A DNA stretch of 34,410 nucleotides from a virus. The stretch is from positions 1 through 34,410 of the IMG/VR virus record IMGVR_UViG_3300045003_000051; one strand, 5' to 3'. The notes under the pieces were generated by a model. The model was not told where the DNA came from, did not search any database, and saw only the letters and a list, made by a program, of their open reading frames with translations. Positions 5,499 to 14,329 of the stretch are shown here, piece by piece (within the stretch, counting starts at the first letter, position 1; every line of letters starts with the position of its first letter). The position numbers and the translations under genes were made by a program.

Positions 5499-7045
5499 AA
5501 CTCATTCTCAGAGGTAAAGAAGCTCGTGACGCTCTCGTGCGCGGAGTTGACTGCTTAGCGGATGCAGTGAAAGTGACGCTGGGCCCAGGCGGAAGGCTCG
5601 CTGTCATCTCGCGCAAACAAAACGGGCAAACTCCGATTGTCACAAAGGACGGCGTAACAGTCGCGAGTTGGGCCTTGTCTCCGAATCCGCAAGAGCAAGA
5701 AGGCTCATTCATGGCTTGGGAAGCTGCCGAAAATACACGGAGAGATGCAGGAGACGGCACAACTACGAGTGTCGTTTTGGCGCAAGCATTAGTCCATGCA
5801 GGCATGAAAGAATTAGACGCTGGTAAATCTCCCGCTGAAATTTGCGCGTCTATAAAGTCTGCTGTTGGCTCTGTTGTCCAAGCACTTTCCAATATGGCAC
5901 TCCCCGCCGATGGCGAGCGTATCGCGCAAGTGGCGACAATTGCCTGTAACGGAGACGCACACGCTGGCCAACTCGTACACGAAGCGATTCAGAGAGTAGG
6001 CAAAGACGGAGTAATGGCTTGTGAGGAAAATCCAACCTCACAGGAAACTACGCTTGAAGTTGTAACCGGAATGCAACTCAAGCGCGGTTTCATATCGCCG
6101 GGATTCATGACTAATGTTGAGCGTCAAGAGTGTGTCCTGCATGACGCTCTGATTCTGTTGCATGAAGGGAAAATTAACTCCGCAAAATCGCTTGCTCCTG
6201 CTGCCACAATCGCGGCAAAAATCGGACTTCCCGTTTTGATAATTGCAGGAGATTACGAACCTGAGTCCGTAGCATTCCTGCTTCAGAACAACAATCGGAA
6301 CGGTTTCCGCTGCTGTGCGATTCGGGCAGACGGTTGGGGACCACGGAGACGTGAAATCCTGCAAGACTTAGCCATGATGACAGGCGGAATAGCACTGACA
6401 GAAGATTTAGGAGTAAAACTTGAAAACTTCACGCAGGAGTATTTTGGGAAGGCTAAACGCGTCCAAAGTAACCAGCACAGAACGATCATTACTGAAGGTT
6501 TTGGAGATGCGGGACAGATTGATGCGCGAGCACAAGAGATACGAGCGCAACTCGTTCAATCAAGCGGTGAAGACACTCACCTTTTGCAGCAGCGTCTTAG
6601 TGGCCTTGTCGGTGGAGTCGCGCTCATTAAAGTCGGTGGCCCTACCGAATCCGAAAGACGCGAAAAGAAAGACAGAGTAGAAGATTCTCTTTGGGCTGCT
6701 AAAGCAGCAGCAGAAGAAGGCATAGTACCGGGAGGCGGGCTTGCTCTTTTCAATGCTGGATTCAGTCTCTTAACTCATGGTCATGGCGGGATTGTTTCGG
6801 AAGCGTGTTCCGTTCCAACAAAGCAGATTTGCGCGAACGCTGGAATAGACGTTAACAACTGCGGATTTTCGGATACAAACGCGGTAAATGCCGCGACTGG
6901 AGCACACGTCAACATGATTGAATCGGGCATCGTAGACCCCTTGAAGGTAGTCCGCTGTGCTCTCGTAAATGCTGCCTCTGTAGCCTGTACAATGATAAAA
7001 ACAGAAGTGCTCATAGTGGAAGTGCCTGATGAAAAATCACATTGA
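5495..7045 (+). CDS. groEL: Phage-encoded GroEL (60-kDa chaperonin), 516 aa
   Basis: A full-length group I chaperonin subunit that would form rings and fold proteins with ATP and a GroES lid. Nucleotide-site motifs match E. coli GroEL almost residue for residue: TLGPGG (28-33), Asp52 in VTKDGVTVA, Asp87 in GDGTTT, Asp397 in RVED and GGG at 413-415. The apical domain (about 190-370) is the most diverged part. The C-terminus ends at VPDEKSH and lacks the Gly-Gly-Met tail, explaining 516 residues instead of about 545. It starts with TTG at 5495 (GGAGA seven bases upstream), overlapping the previous stop. GroES follows after one small gene, and the virion operon after that, so folding of virion proteins is the likely job. 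Confidence 0.96.
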   Translation: MKLILRGKEARDALVRGVDCLADAVKVTLGPGGRLAVISRKQNGQTPIVTKDGVTVASWALSPNPQEQEGSFMAWEAAENTRRDAGDGTTTSVVLAQALVHAGMKELDAGKSPAEICASIKSAVGSVVQALSNMALPADGERIAQVATIACNGDAHAGQLVHEAIQRVGKDGVMACEENPTSQETTLEVVTGMQLKRGFISPGFMTNVERQECVLHDALILLHEGKINSAKSLAPAATIAAKIGLPVLIIAGDYEPESVAFLLQNNNRNGFRCCAIRADGWGPRRREILQDLAMMTGGIALTEDLGVKLENFTQEYFGKAKRVQSNQHRTIITEGFGDAGQIDARAQEIRAQLVQSSGEDTHLLQQRLSGLVGGVALIKVGGPTESERREKKDRVEDSLWAAKAAAEEGIVPGGGLALFNAGFSLLTHGHGGIVSEACSVPTKQICANAGIDVNNCGFSDTNAVNAATGAHVNMIESGIVDPLKVVRCALVNAASVACTMIKTEVLIVEVPDEKSH

Positions 7046-7211
7046 TGAATTCGAGGAGCAGAACAATAAATTTACTACTGCCGATCTGAATCGAGTCGTA
7101 GCAGCACTTGATGGTTTAGTTGCAGAGGGGAAGGCGGATTCCCACGTATGCGGTACGCCGCTTGAAACCCCTGATGTATTTGCGGAAATTTACGAGGCAA
7201 CAAAGAAATGA
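7029..7211 (+). CDS. Small protein between groEL and groES, 60 aa
   Basis: This acidic protein begins MKNHIDEFEE and appears helical in the middle (about residues 18-36). It overlaps the end of groEL by 17 bases, with GGAAG six bases before its ATG, and overlaps groES by four bases (ATGA). I do not recognise it. Its position between the two chaperonin genes suggests a link to chaperonin function, but no motif supports this. Confidence 0.65.
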   Translation: MKNHIDEFEEQNNKFTTADLNRVVAALDGLVAEGKADSHVCGTPLETPDVFAEIYEATKK

Positions 7212-7498
7212 AATTTCGTCCTCTCGGAGACAGAATCCTAGTCTTACCGTTGGAGTCCAGTCACAAGATTGAAGGTTTTACCCTGCCCGATACCGCAACA
7301 GAAAAAGAGTGCAAGTTAGGAATTGTGGCTGCTGTTGATGATGGACTATGGGCGAGATTTCTCCGCGTCATCGGAGTGCGTCACGTCAAACCGAAAGATA
7401 AAATCCTTTTCGGTGCCTACGCCGGAATACCCTCTTTGCTGAATGGAGAAGAAATGTACATCATGCGAGAGGGAGAAATCATGGCCGTAATCGAATAA
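7208..7498 (+). CDS. groES: Phage-encoded GroES (10-kDa co-chaperonin), 96 aa
   Basis: It begins MKFRPLGDRILVLP, matching the RPL-x-DR opening of GroES. A mobile-loop region with the hydrophobic contact FTL follows at about residues 24-26, in place of the IVL tripeptide of E. coli GroES that docks to GroEL. The end, GEEMYIMREGEIMAVIE, matches the E/D-EVLIM-E-x-DILAIVE-type C-terminus. The length is normal (about 95-100 aa). It would cap the phage (or host) GroEL ring. Usual gene order is groES-groEL; here it is reversed and separated by a 60-aa gene. It is the last gene before the virion promoter. Confidence 0.93.
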   Translation: MKFRPLGDRILVLPLESSHKIEGFTLPDTATEKECKLGIVAAVDDGLWARFLRVIGVRHVKPKDKILFGAYAGIPSLLNGEEMYIMREGEIMAVIE

Positions 7499-7502
7499 GT
7501 TA

Positions 7503-7532
7503 TTGACTTCCGCTCACTCGCCATGTTTACAT
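7503..7532 (+). promoter_or_regulatory. Promoter of the virion operon (probably leaderless)
   Basis: TTGACT at 7503-7508, 15 bases, TG at 7524-7525, one base, then TTACAT at 7527-7532. The layout is the same as the promoter at 1802. Only seven bases separate the -10 from the ATG at 7540, so transcription should start at or just before the start codon. No Shine-Dalgarno site is present. Confidence 0.55.
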
Positions 7533-7539
7533 TCGTTTC

Positions 7540-8478
7540 ATGGCAATAGATACACTTGGAAAGTTTACAGCACAAAGCCGCAACATCGTAGGCGCTGGCG
7601 CGTACTACCAAGTCAAACAGTTAGATTGGGGAGTGCTTGGCGGGGCTGCTCCATCTCTCGCTTATAACGCGGGCGCAGGCTCACTCGCCATGTCAACTGC
7701 ACGTTGCGCGATTTCATGGATTACCGCGCAAGGCGAAAGTCTGGTATCCACGGAAGCAACCGTTTCCATTTCTGCCGGTACAGGCGCTTTCACGATCACA
7801 CAGCCAACAGTGCCGGTAAACGGTGCTACGGTTGTCGGATGGCGCGTGTACTCATCTTCAGGTGGTGCCGGAACTCCGCTCCTAAACAAAGACGCGAACT
7901 CCACCACACAAGCGCAGAGCAATCAGATCACGACTCAGGGAACGTTGCTTTGCTTCCCTGTTGCGACTACTTCAGTCCAAGTGCTCATCTACGGCAACGG
8001 ACAGGCAGAGCCAACAATCAATCAATCTGGAATCCAGGATGCTCTGCCGTCAATCGCGGCCAACACCACAGCGGATATTTTCGTGCGCGTTGCTCCGTTC
8101 CAGCAGTGGAGCACGAAGCGTCAAGTTGTCGTGAGAATCCCCGATGAAAACTCAGAGACGGCTGGCATTTCTCTGATTCGTGCGGATTGTGTTGCTCCGC
8201 TCTGGCCCGCGTCAACATCCGTTACTGCTGGACAGTACATTGTGATTGCGAACGGATTGTTTGAATGCACCGTTGCAGGCACAACGGCAGCAGCCGCGAG
8301 CGTCCCAAACTTTCTGAACATCGTGAACACTGGAACGCCGGGAGTAACGACGATTGTTGACAACGGCGCAACATGGCTGTTTCAAGGCCGGAAGAAACTC
8401 GTGCGAATGCGATTCATGAATGCAACAGGTTCGGCGGCCATCCCGGTAATTAACGAGTACAATTTTATTCAGCAATGA
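7540..8478 (+). CDS. Virion structural protein with WxxST module, 312 aa
   Basis: It has the Ala/Thr/Ser/Gly-rich, beta-strand composition of virion proteins. Residues about 222-283 (opening WPASTS, then GTT, then VDNGATW) match two modules in the nozzle protein at 22480, so it may carry a carbohydrate-binding or head/tail-decoration domain. It is the first gene of the virion operon, with a probably leaderless start right after the promoter at 7503, and its stop overlaps the next start. The precise virion location is unknown. Confidence 0.75.
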   Translation: MAIDTLGKFTAQSRNIVGAGAYYQVKQLDWGVLGGAAPSLAYNAGAGSLAMSTARCAISWITAQGESLVSTEATVSISAGTGAFTITQPTVPVNGATVVGWRVYSSSGGAGTPLLNKDANSTTQAQSNQITTQGTLLCFPVATTSVQVLIYGNGQAEPTINQSGIQDALPSIAANTTADIFVRVAPFQQWSTKRQVVVRIPDENSETAGISLIRADCVAPLWPASTSVTAGQYIVIANGLFECTVAGTTAAAASVPNFLNIVNTGTPGVTTIVDNGATWLFQGRKKLVRMRFMNATGSAAIPVINEYNFIQQ

Positions 8479-8693
8479 AGCAGCGTTTCAGGGTGTGGCA
8501 CGCAAAAAGTAACAGCGTAGCGGATTCATGGGCAATACAAGACGCAACTGGAAAGATACAGGTTGCGCGAACGCTGAGAGTAAAAGTTGAAACGTTCTTT
8601 CCATCTCAGGATTTAGAGGGTACGCCGAAAGCATGGGCGGAAATTGAAGGCGTCCTGAAATGGAACGGCAACGGAAACGCGGTAATTGAATGA
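8475..8693 (+). CDS. Hypothetical protein, 72 aa
   Basis: An unrecognised small protein beginning MKQRFRVWHA. Beta-rich with several Trp residues and a VKVETFF strand, it resembles small virion or assembly proteins in composition only. Both ends overlap neighbouring genes (ATGA), which places it in the virion operon upstream of the terminase. Confidence 0.6.
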   Translation: MKQRFRVWHAKSNSVADSWAIQDATGKIQVARTLRVKVETFFPSQDLEGTPKAWAEIEGVLKWNGNGNAVIE

Positions 8694-8932
8694 AAGAATT
8701 TTCCGACGCAACTAAAAAGTTGAGCGAACCGGCGCGAGATGCGAAACGCAAGGTTCAAGTCGTTGACTTGGGCAAAGCCGGAAGTTTCAAGGTTCACAAA
8801 GGTGCATTCACGAAAAAAGCGAACGCAGCAGGTAAAAGCGTTCACGCAATGGCGGAAGCGCACAAGCACGACAAAGGAAAAACTGGAGCGCAAGCACGAT
8901 CCGCGCTAGGATTTGAAGCAATGCACCATTAA
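8690..8932 (+). CDS. Basic Lys/Ala/His-rich protein, 80 aa
   Basis: A very basic protein (MKEFSDATKK at the start; Lys-, Ala- and His-rich from residue 40 onwards, ending FEAMHH). It may bind DNA or be a minor virion protein; its position upstream of the large terminase makes small-terminase function conceivable, but no helix-turn-helix is evident. The start overlaps the upstream stop, and the next gene has its own strong ribosome-binding site. Confidence 0.6.
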   Translation: MKEFSDATKKLSEPARDAKRKVQVVDLGKAGSFKVHKGAFTKKANAAGKSVHAMAEAHKHDKGKTGAQARSALGFEAMHH

Positions 8933-8945
8933 GGAGAAAAGAGAA

Positions 8946-9647
8946 ATGTCACAGATTACAGCACAACCGATTGGAGCACTCCCCGGACAGTCACTCCCGA
9001 CAGGGAACAGTCAGGCGGTAGGAGCTTCTGCCGACAAGATGACAGGCAGTGTCCTTTTCTCCGAATTGCTGCCGCGCTACAGCGCGATGAGCAAATTTGA
9101 TGCCGTCTTTTTCATTGACTCTGACTCCGTGACACTGGCAGCCGCGAACGCGACAAAGAGCGCAGCCGGAACAATCAAGCTCATCAACGGCTTTTACAAT
9201 CCGCTCGGCTCTGGTTTCGATTGCCACATCATTTCCGCGAACGTCTCAACGGTTTCAGGAACGCCGGCAGGCCCGTACTTTTTCAACGCTCAAACACTCG
9301 GAGCGGTGAGCCTCACGAACGCGGCAACGGGCAAGATTTGGGCTGGCCCGTTGAACACGATCAATCAGGGGCAAACAACTTTCGTGCTGCCAAACAATCA
9401 AACAATTTTCGCGGAAGTCAACGTTGCTCTTGTGCGCTCTGATGCTGCCACAACTGCATTCTCGCAAGTTTGGACATTGGGCGGCCCTGCTGCAATCGCA
9501 GCAGGAGCGGGCGAGTACGACTGCGACAAAGAAATCGCGGGGAGAATCATTGTTCCGCCCGGATGTGTTTTCGGTATCACTGCAACCGGAGCAGGCACAA
9601 CGCACATTGTCCAGTCAACTCTTGCGGTTGGAGTTGTCGCAATCTAA
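8946..9647 (+). CDS. Probable virion structural protein, 233 aa
   Basis: I chose the ATG at 8946, preceded by AAGGAG about eight bases upstream, over a longer frame from 8913. The protein is rich in Ala, Thr, Asn and Gly with regular beta-strand patches and ends in hydrophobic strands (TLAVGVVAI). Such composition and the strong ribosome-binding site suggest an abundant virion component (decoration, fibre or jelly-roll type). I do not recognise a family. Confidence 0.75.
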   Translation: MSQITAQPIGALPGQSLPTGNSQAVGASADKMTGSVLFSELLPRYSAMSKFDAVFFIDSDSVTLAAANATKSAAGTIKLINGFYNPLGSGFDCHIISANVSTVSGTPAGPYFFNAQTLGAVSLTNAATGKIWAGPLNTINQGQTTFVLPNNQTIFAEVNVALVRSDAATTAFSQVWTLGGPAAIAAGAGEYDCDKEIAGRIIVPPGCVFGITATGAGTTHIVQSTLAVGVVAI

Positions 9648-9659
9648 CGGTTGGAGTAA

Positions 9660-9995
9660 ATGTCCGCTTTCAACTGCAACCCGATAAAGATTGATGCGCC
9701 AATGACGCAGACTTTCTGGCAGACACTCCGCGCTGCTGGATTGCTCGGTTCTCAATTCGGGAAACCTATTCAGGTAACGCAGATTTATTGGCGCGACCCT
9801 GGCCCCGGAGCATCCGTCACGATCACGGACGGCATGGGAACAGCGGACAACAATATTCTCGCGGAAGAATCAACGCCTCTCGATTTTGCGAGTGAAGACC
9901 CTTACAACATCACAACATCAGAAAGATTGTGGCGCGACTGGCAAGTAACCGAATTGACAGCGGGTGAAATCATCATCCATCACAAAGGTTACTGA
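9660..9995 (+). CDS. Hypothetical virion-associated protein, 111 aa
   Basis: It begins MSAFNCNPIK and has a beta-type core with a DPGPGASVTITDG turn region (about residues 47-59). A TTGGAG sequence precedes the ATG. The stop is directly followed by the GTG start of the terminase. Its pairing with the preceding structural gene suggests a minor virion protein; no family is recognised. Confidence 0.65.
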   Translation: MSAFNCNPIKIDAPMTQTFWQTLRAAGLLGSQFGKPIQVTQIYWRDPGPGASVTITDGMGTADNNILAEESTPLDFASEDPYNITTSERLWRDWQVTELTAGEIIIHHKGY

Positions 9996-11810
9996 GTGAA
10001 CGAAGTCCTACGCGGCAAAATAGACCCGCTATTCCTTGCAACAGAAATCTTGGAGATGGACTTCCAAGAAGAACCTCACAGAAAACTTTTCGAGCATTTC
10101 ATCCCTTGCGACCCAGAACAGAAAAAAGAATTTTACGCATTAGATCTAAACATCAAAAAGCGGATGATTCTTTGGCCGCGTGGCCTATTTAAGACTTCTG
10201 CTGTAGTCGTTCATATCGTTCAACTCATTCTCAATTTTCCGAATATAAGAATCATGTTGCTTTCTGGTTCCGTGGAACTTGCAAAGCAGCAGTTAGAGCG
10301 CATCAAGAGCGTATTCGAGGAACCTACAGAGAAATTCGAGAAACTGTATCCAGAGTTTTGCGGGCAAAAACTCGGCAATCAATCTAAGTTCACCGTTCCG
10401 AATCGCAAGCGTTCTATCAAAACCGCTCAGCCTACAGTTTGGATTTCTACGGCACGAAGCACGAAGTCAGGCTCTCACTGTGACATAGCATTCATTGATG
10501 ATCTTGTAAACGATCAGAACTACCAAAATCCAGAACTGCTTGAAACTTGCTGGAATCAGTATTGCGACATAGGACCGCTAGTCGATCCGGGCGGGTACAT
10601 AGTCGTAACAGGAACACCGTACAACTTCGGTGACACTTACGAGCGCATTGAGGAAGCAGCCCGTAAAGAGATGAAAGAAACCGGCGAGAGCATGTGGCTG
10701 ATTACAACCAAAAGTTGCTGGATTTATTTCTGCGCCATTTGCGGGCAACCGGAAAACAAACACTTCGGAGATTGTAAATTCGTTCGTTCTGAAAAGCGGG
10801 ATGTCCTATTCAAGCAATTCAAAACGAAGGACGGGATCACGCGCGGTCATAGCGTCAAGTATCTTGAAGGTGAGCGGAGAGAAAAGGGCGATGATTTCTT
10901 TGCAATGCAATATGAATGCCAGCGGCTTGCCAAAGGAATGCAGGCATTCACAGAGGAACTAATCAACGCTCAAACCTTGTACTACTTTGAAAAACCTGTC
11001 ATGGAATCCGAGATGCAACGGATGGCCGGCGAAGTCAGACGCTTAATGCTCACTGGCAAGAGTTTCGATGACTCACTGAAAGAGGTAACAGCGCGTCCAC
11101 CATCGAAAGAGATTCCGCTTGGTGGATGGACTTTCATCATTGGAGATTTGTCGTACTATTCGCTCATCAATGCAGACTCGCGGAGAAAGCGCGATAGGTG
11201 CGTGTTCTTTGTTGTGCGCGTAGTTCACGGTGCGCTGTATCTCATCGCCTCTTACTCTGGGCGCTGGAAATCAGGCGAAGTAGGAATGCAAATGGTAACA
11301 ATGTACCTTCGCCATCAACCCAAAATCTTCTACTTTGAAGCTCTGCCCGATCACGAAGTATGGAATACGCTGCTGAACATGATTGCAGTACAGAACGGAT
11401 TGCAGAGCGGTTTCCCTATGGAGTGGCTGCCGATGGGACAAGAGGATGATGCGAAACTGCTCCGCATCGGCTCAGTGCATGGCTGGCTTGCTCAGAAAAA
11501 GTTGTGGCTCTTTTCGGGAATGTCCATGCAGAATGCAGAGGGAATCAACGATTACGATATGCTCTGCGACAACCTGAAAAAATGGCCGAAACTCGGAAAG
11601 CACGATGATTACGGAGACTTGCTCGGACAAACCGTGAACGCTCCGCATGGAGTAGCACTCGAATTGATTCCGCACAGCGGAGCACCTACGCTCGGAGAGA
11701 TGGTCAAGCGTCTCATGTTCCCCAATGGGCTGCCGTACCGTGTAGGATTCGAGGAAAAAGAAAACAGTGCTTATTCAAGTGGCCCTTGTGGTAGTGTCTT
11801 AATCGGATGA
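9996..11810 (+). CDS. terL: Terminase large subunit, 604 aa
   Basis: This is the ATP-driven DNA-packaging motor with a headful or end-cutting nuclease. The ATPase domain has a Walker A variant WPRGLFKT (60-67), Walker B IAFIDD (165-169, Asp168-Asp169) and a coupling motif VVTGTPYN (203-210). The RNase H-like nuclease domain shows IIGDLSYYS (Asp384), YFEAL (Glu448) and HDDYGD (536-541). An insertion between the two domains has CAIC-x6-H-x3-C (246-260), a possible zinc site. It starts at GTG 9996, directly after the previous stop, and overlaps portal by four bases. Confidence 0.93.
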   Translation: MNEVLRGKIDPLFLATEILEMDFQEEPHRKLFEHFIPCDPEQKKEFYALDLNIKKRMILWPRGLFKTSAVVVHIVQLILNFPNIRIMLLSGSVELAKQQLERIKSVFEEPTEKFEKLYPEFCGQKLGNQSKFTVPNRKRSIKTAQPTVWISTARSTKSGSHCDIAFIDDLVNDQNYQNPELLETCWNQYCDIGPLVDPGGYIVVTGTPYNFGDTYERIEEAARKEMKETGESMWLITTKSCWIYFCAICGQPENKHFGDCKFVRSEKRDVLFKQFKTKDGITRGHSVKYLEGERREKGDDFFAMQYECQRLAKGMQAFTEELINAQTLYYFEKPVMESEMQRMAGEVRRLMLTGKSFDDSLKEVTARPPSKEIPLGGWTFIIGDLSYYSLINADSRRKRDRCVFFVVRVVHGALYLIASYSGRWKSGEVGMQMVTMYLRHQPKIFYFEALPDHEVWNTLLNMIAVQNGLQSGFPMEWLPMGQEDDAKLLRIGSVHGWLAQKKLWLFSGMSMQNAEGINDYDMLCDNLKKWPKLGKHDDYGDLLGQTVNAPHGVALELIPHSGAPTLGEMVKRLMFPNGLPYRVGFEEKENSAYSSGPCGSVLIG

Positions 11811-13897
11811 GCACTTACCCCATGCTCGTGCGCGATCTCCCCGGAGCTCTCACTACGCTCCGCAAAGCAGCGCAGAATTTTCAACCTGAACAGGTCACAT
11901 GGGAAGAACAGCGCGACAACGTAGCACTCCTCAAAGAGATAACCGAAAACCGGAAACTGTCTGAAGCGTTTATGATTTCACGCGGCCTTGTGGCTACGTG
12001 GAACATGGCCGAAGTCCTGCTCCGCGCATACGTTGAGCCTATCAAGTGGAAAGGTTCTAACGATCAGTACCGCTCTAACATTGGAGTGCCGATACTAGCG
12101 GAGAATTTCTACTCACTCCTGAGCGCGTTTCAGCAAATCTTGTTCGCTGGCAATCGCCCATTTCTGATTGACCCAGGTCCATCAACAAAACTTGAAACGG
12201 CGCAAGCACAAGAGGCGTTGCTCGCGTCTCAGTTGAAGGTAGCAGGGCCGAAGGGTACGAGCGCGAAATTGCAAATCCGCTCGCTTGGATATGATGGTTT
12301 CCTGTACGGCGCAGGCGTAGTAATTGCCGGATGGACAACGCTGAAAAAGAAAAGGCTAGTCTATAAAAAGGGCGCGTCTAAATCCGTTCCATTAAACGAC
12401 TCAGGAGTTACAGGGACGGTGCATGATGATGATGACAACATTGAGCCAGAATGGGAAGAATATGAAGTTAATCAACCCACTGTCGAGCACGTTCCAATTC
12501 GGCGCGTCCGCGTTGCTCCCGATTGCAGACGCGGAGATGTCCGTACTGCTTCATGGCGCGGTCGCATCATTTACCTCGACTCTTACGAACTGGACGACTT
12601 CCGAGACGTGGAAGGATACAACATCCCGACTCGCGAGCAACTTATCGCGCTGACTACTCCGTACAAAACAGAGCCTACAACCCATAACGTAATGGAGACG
12701 CAAACGGGAGCAATCACCAATGCGAATCCAGTCCAGCAACCTACCGCAATTCTGCCGAAAGCAATTCCCGAGTCCCAAAATGAATTCGCAAACGTTGACC
12801 CGCTCGCTCGCAAGTTTGAAATTTTCGAGTACATCACAGACAAGAGAATCGGATGGGTGCTTGAAGATCAATACCTAATCCGCAACTCTCCGAATGACGG
12901 AGATGTTGAGATGTATTCTTGGAACTACCGCGAGTCGCCGGATGCGTTCTTTGGATACGGAATACCGCTGTTTACGGGCGATTTCCAGCACATCGCGCAA
13001 GGCGTAGTTAACTACTACTTCGACAACAAAGCTCTGGATTTGATGGGAACATATGAACGCGAGGAAGGCGTAAGCATTTCCTCTCAGCCGAATTGGATGT
13101 TCCCCGGCAGGGTTGCGCCAAAGGGAATCAAGCTCGCAGATAGAGGCGCAGCAAAAGATACAGACCTTGCGCTAGTGGATAAGTTGAAAGCGTGGGCTGC
13201 CGCAATTAGCGGAGCAGGAGCAGGGATTCAGGGGATCAATCCCGGCTCACCAGGCGACATGCGGACAAAGCAAGGCGTCGAAACGCTCAACAGCGGTGAG
13301 CAAGTAAAGCAAGCTGATTTGATAGACATGGTTTGTGAGCAAGTGTTCATTCCCATGCTCACGTTCTTTGTGGCGCAGAATCGCAAATTGAAACCGTCAC
13401 AACTCCGCAAGATGTTGAGCGAGAATTTAGCAGACGCTGAAAAAGTAGACCCGATAGACATGCTGAATGCAAACTACAAGATTACGATTTCAGCGGGCGC
13501 AAAACTTCAAGCGAGAATGGCTCTCAACAATGCGCTTGGATACATTCAGAGCATCTTGCAGCAGCCAACATTCGGAGATCAGCTTTCACTTGCGGGCAAA
13601 AAAATAAATTGGGAAGTGTTTCTCCGCGTCATTTTGGAAGGCTTCGGATTCCCGTACACTGAACAGTTAATAGTTGACATGACAGCAGAAGATAAAGAAC
13701 GCCTGAAGCAGCAGCAGGGGAATCCCGGCGCTAAGATCATGGGCGATCTGCTGAAAATTCAAGCGCAAACCAGTGGGAAGCAGTCAATAGATAACAATCA
13801 GGCAGAGAATCGCGCATTGCTCGAAACCCAAAAAGCGATGTTCGAGCATTCCGACAGAGAGGCAGAAGCAGCGTTCAATGCAAATGGAAACGGATAA
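11807..13897 (+). CDS. Portal protein (podovirus type), 696 aa
   Basis: It sits right after the terminase (ATGA overlap) and has the length and layout of large podoviral portal proteins: a helical N-terminal wing, a stem-type region with conserved PIRRVRVAPD (about 225-234), a clip-like segment with ITDKRIGWVLED (about 339-350), then long helices with GAGAGIQG (about 470-477). The C-terminal part (about 620-690) is Gln-rich and may be the barrel. It forms the dodecameric DNA-entry ring and docks the terminase. Assignment rests on gene order, size and general motif resemblance. Confidence 0.85.
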   Translation: MSTYPMLVRDLPGALTTLRKAAQNFQPEQVTWEEQRDNVALLKEITENRKLSEAFMISRGLVATWNMAEVLLRAYVEPIKWKGSNDQYRSNIGVPILAENFYSLLSAFQQILFAGNRPFLIDPGPSTKLETAQAQEALLASQLKVAGPKGTSAKLQIRSLGYDGFLYGAGVVIAGWTTLKKKRLVYKKGASKSVPLNDSGVTGTVHDDDDNIEPEWEEYEVNQPTVEHVPIRRVRVAPDCRRGDVRTASWRGRIIYLDSYELDDFRDVEGYNIPTREQLIALTTPYKTEPTTHNVMETQTGAITNANPVQQPTAILPKAIPESQNEFANVDPLARKFEIFEYITDKRIGWVLEDQYLIRNSPNDGDVEMYSWNYRESPDAFFGYGIPLFTGDFQHIAQGVVNYYFDNKALDLMGTYEREEGVSISSQPNWMFPGRVAPKGIKLADRGAAKDTDLALVDKLKAWAAAISGAGAGIQGINPGSPGDMRTKQGVETLNSGEQVKQADLIDMVCEQVFIPMLTFFVAQNRKLKPSQLRKMLSENLADAEKVDPIDMLNANYKITISAGAKLQARMALNNALGYIQSILQQPTFGDQLSLAGKKINWEVFLRVILEGFGFPYTEQLIVDMTAEDKERLKQQQGNPGAKIMGDLLKIQAQTSGKQSIDNNQAENRALLETQKAMFEHSDREAEAAFNANGNG

Positions 13898-14009
13898 TAA
13901 AAACAAAGTGGTAATACCTAACGGTATCAGTGAAAGCGCGTACTGGCTAGGAATGCAGCGCATTTTAGCGCAGAGATTGAAAGAATGTCAGAAGACAGAG
14001 AATTCCTGA
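13878..14009 (+). CDS. Small ORF bridging portal and the next gene, 43 aa
   Basis: This short frame fills the otherwise empty 87-base gap between portal and the gene at 13985, overlapping both. It encodes a polar N-terminus and an amphipathic helix (SAYWLGMQRILAQRL, about residues 20-34). An in-frame ATG at 13884 is an alternative start. There is no strong ribosome-binding site. The gap-filling position and protein-like helix favour a real gene, but it could be chance. Confidence 0.4.
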   Translation: MQMETDNKNKVVIPNGISESAYWLGMQRILAQRLKECQKTENS

Positions 14010-14329
14010 AAGCTCGCGCTGTTCGTCTCGGATACCTTTTGCAATCTCCCGGCTGGCCCGATCTACTCGCACTCTTGCGCGAACTAGAGCACGAAGCAGT
14101 TGAAGCAGTGAATAAATTCGAGGGTTGGGACCGCGAGAAGGCAGCCGATTTAGTGACTATTCAGCGAACGGTATCTCGCACATGTGAGCAGATAGTAAAG
14201 AGGGTAAGCGAAAATATTGTTGCAGGACAGGTTGACGATGTGTTACAGAATGTGAGTGTTGATTCGCGGCAACTATCCGACGAGGAGTTGCAGCAGTTAG
14301 CAGAGTCTAGGATTCCCGGTACTTACTAA
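13985..14329 (+). CDS. Helical hypothetical protein, 114 aa
   Basis: It begins MSEDREFLKA and is almost entirely helical and acidic, with an early SPGWPDLL motif (about residues 21-28). It lies between portal and the scaffold candidate, a place where assembly factors are common. The TAATG arrangement joins it to the next gene. I do not recognise a family. Confidence 0.7.
   Translation: MSEDREFLKARAVRLGYLLQSPGWPDLLALLRELEHEAVEAVNKFEGWDREKAADLVTIQRTVSRTCEQIVKRVSENIVAGQVDDVLQNVSVDSRQLSDEELQQLAESRIPGTY

Noticed and set aside
8690-8932. Small terminase subunit
   Set aside because: The protein is basic and near the large terminase, but it has no DNA-binding helix-turn-helix or oligomerisation region that I can point to.
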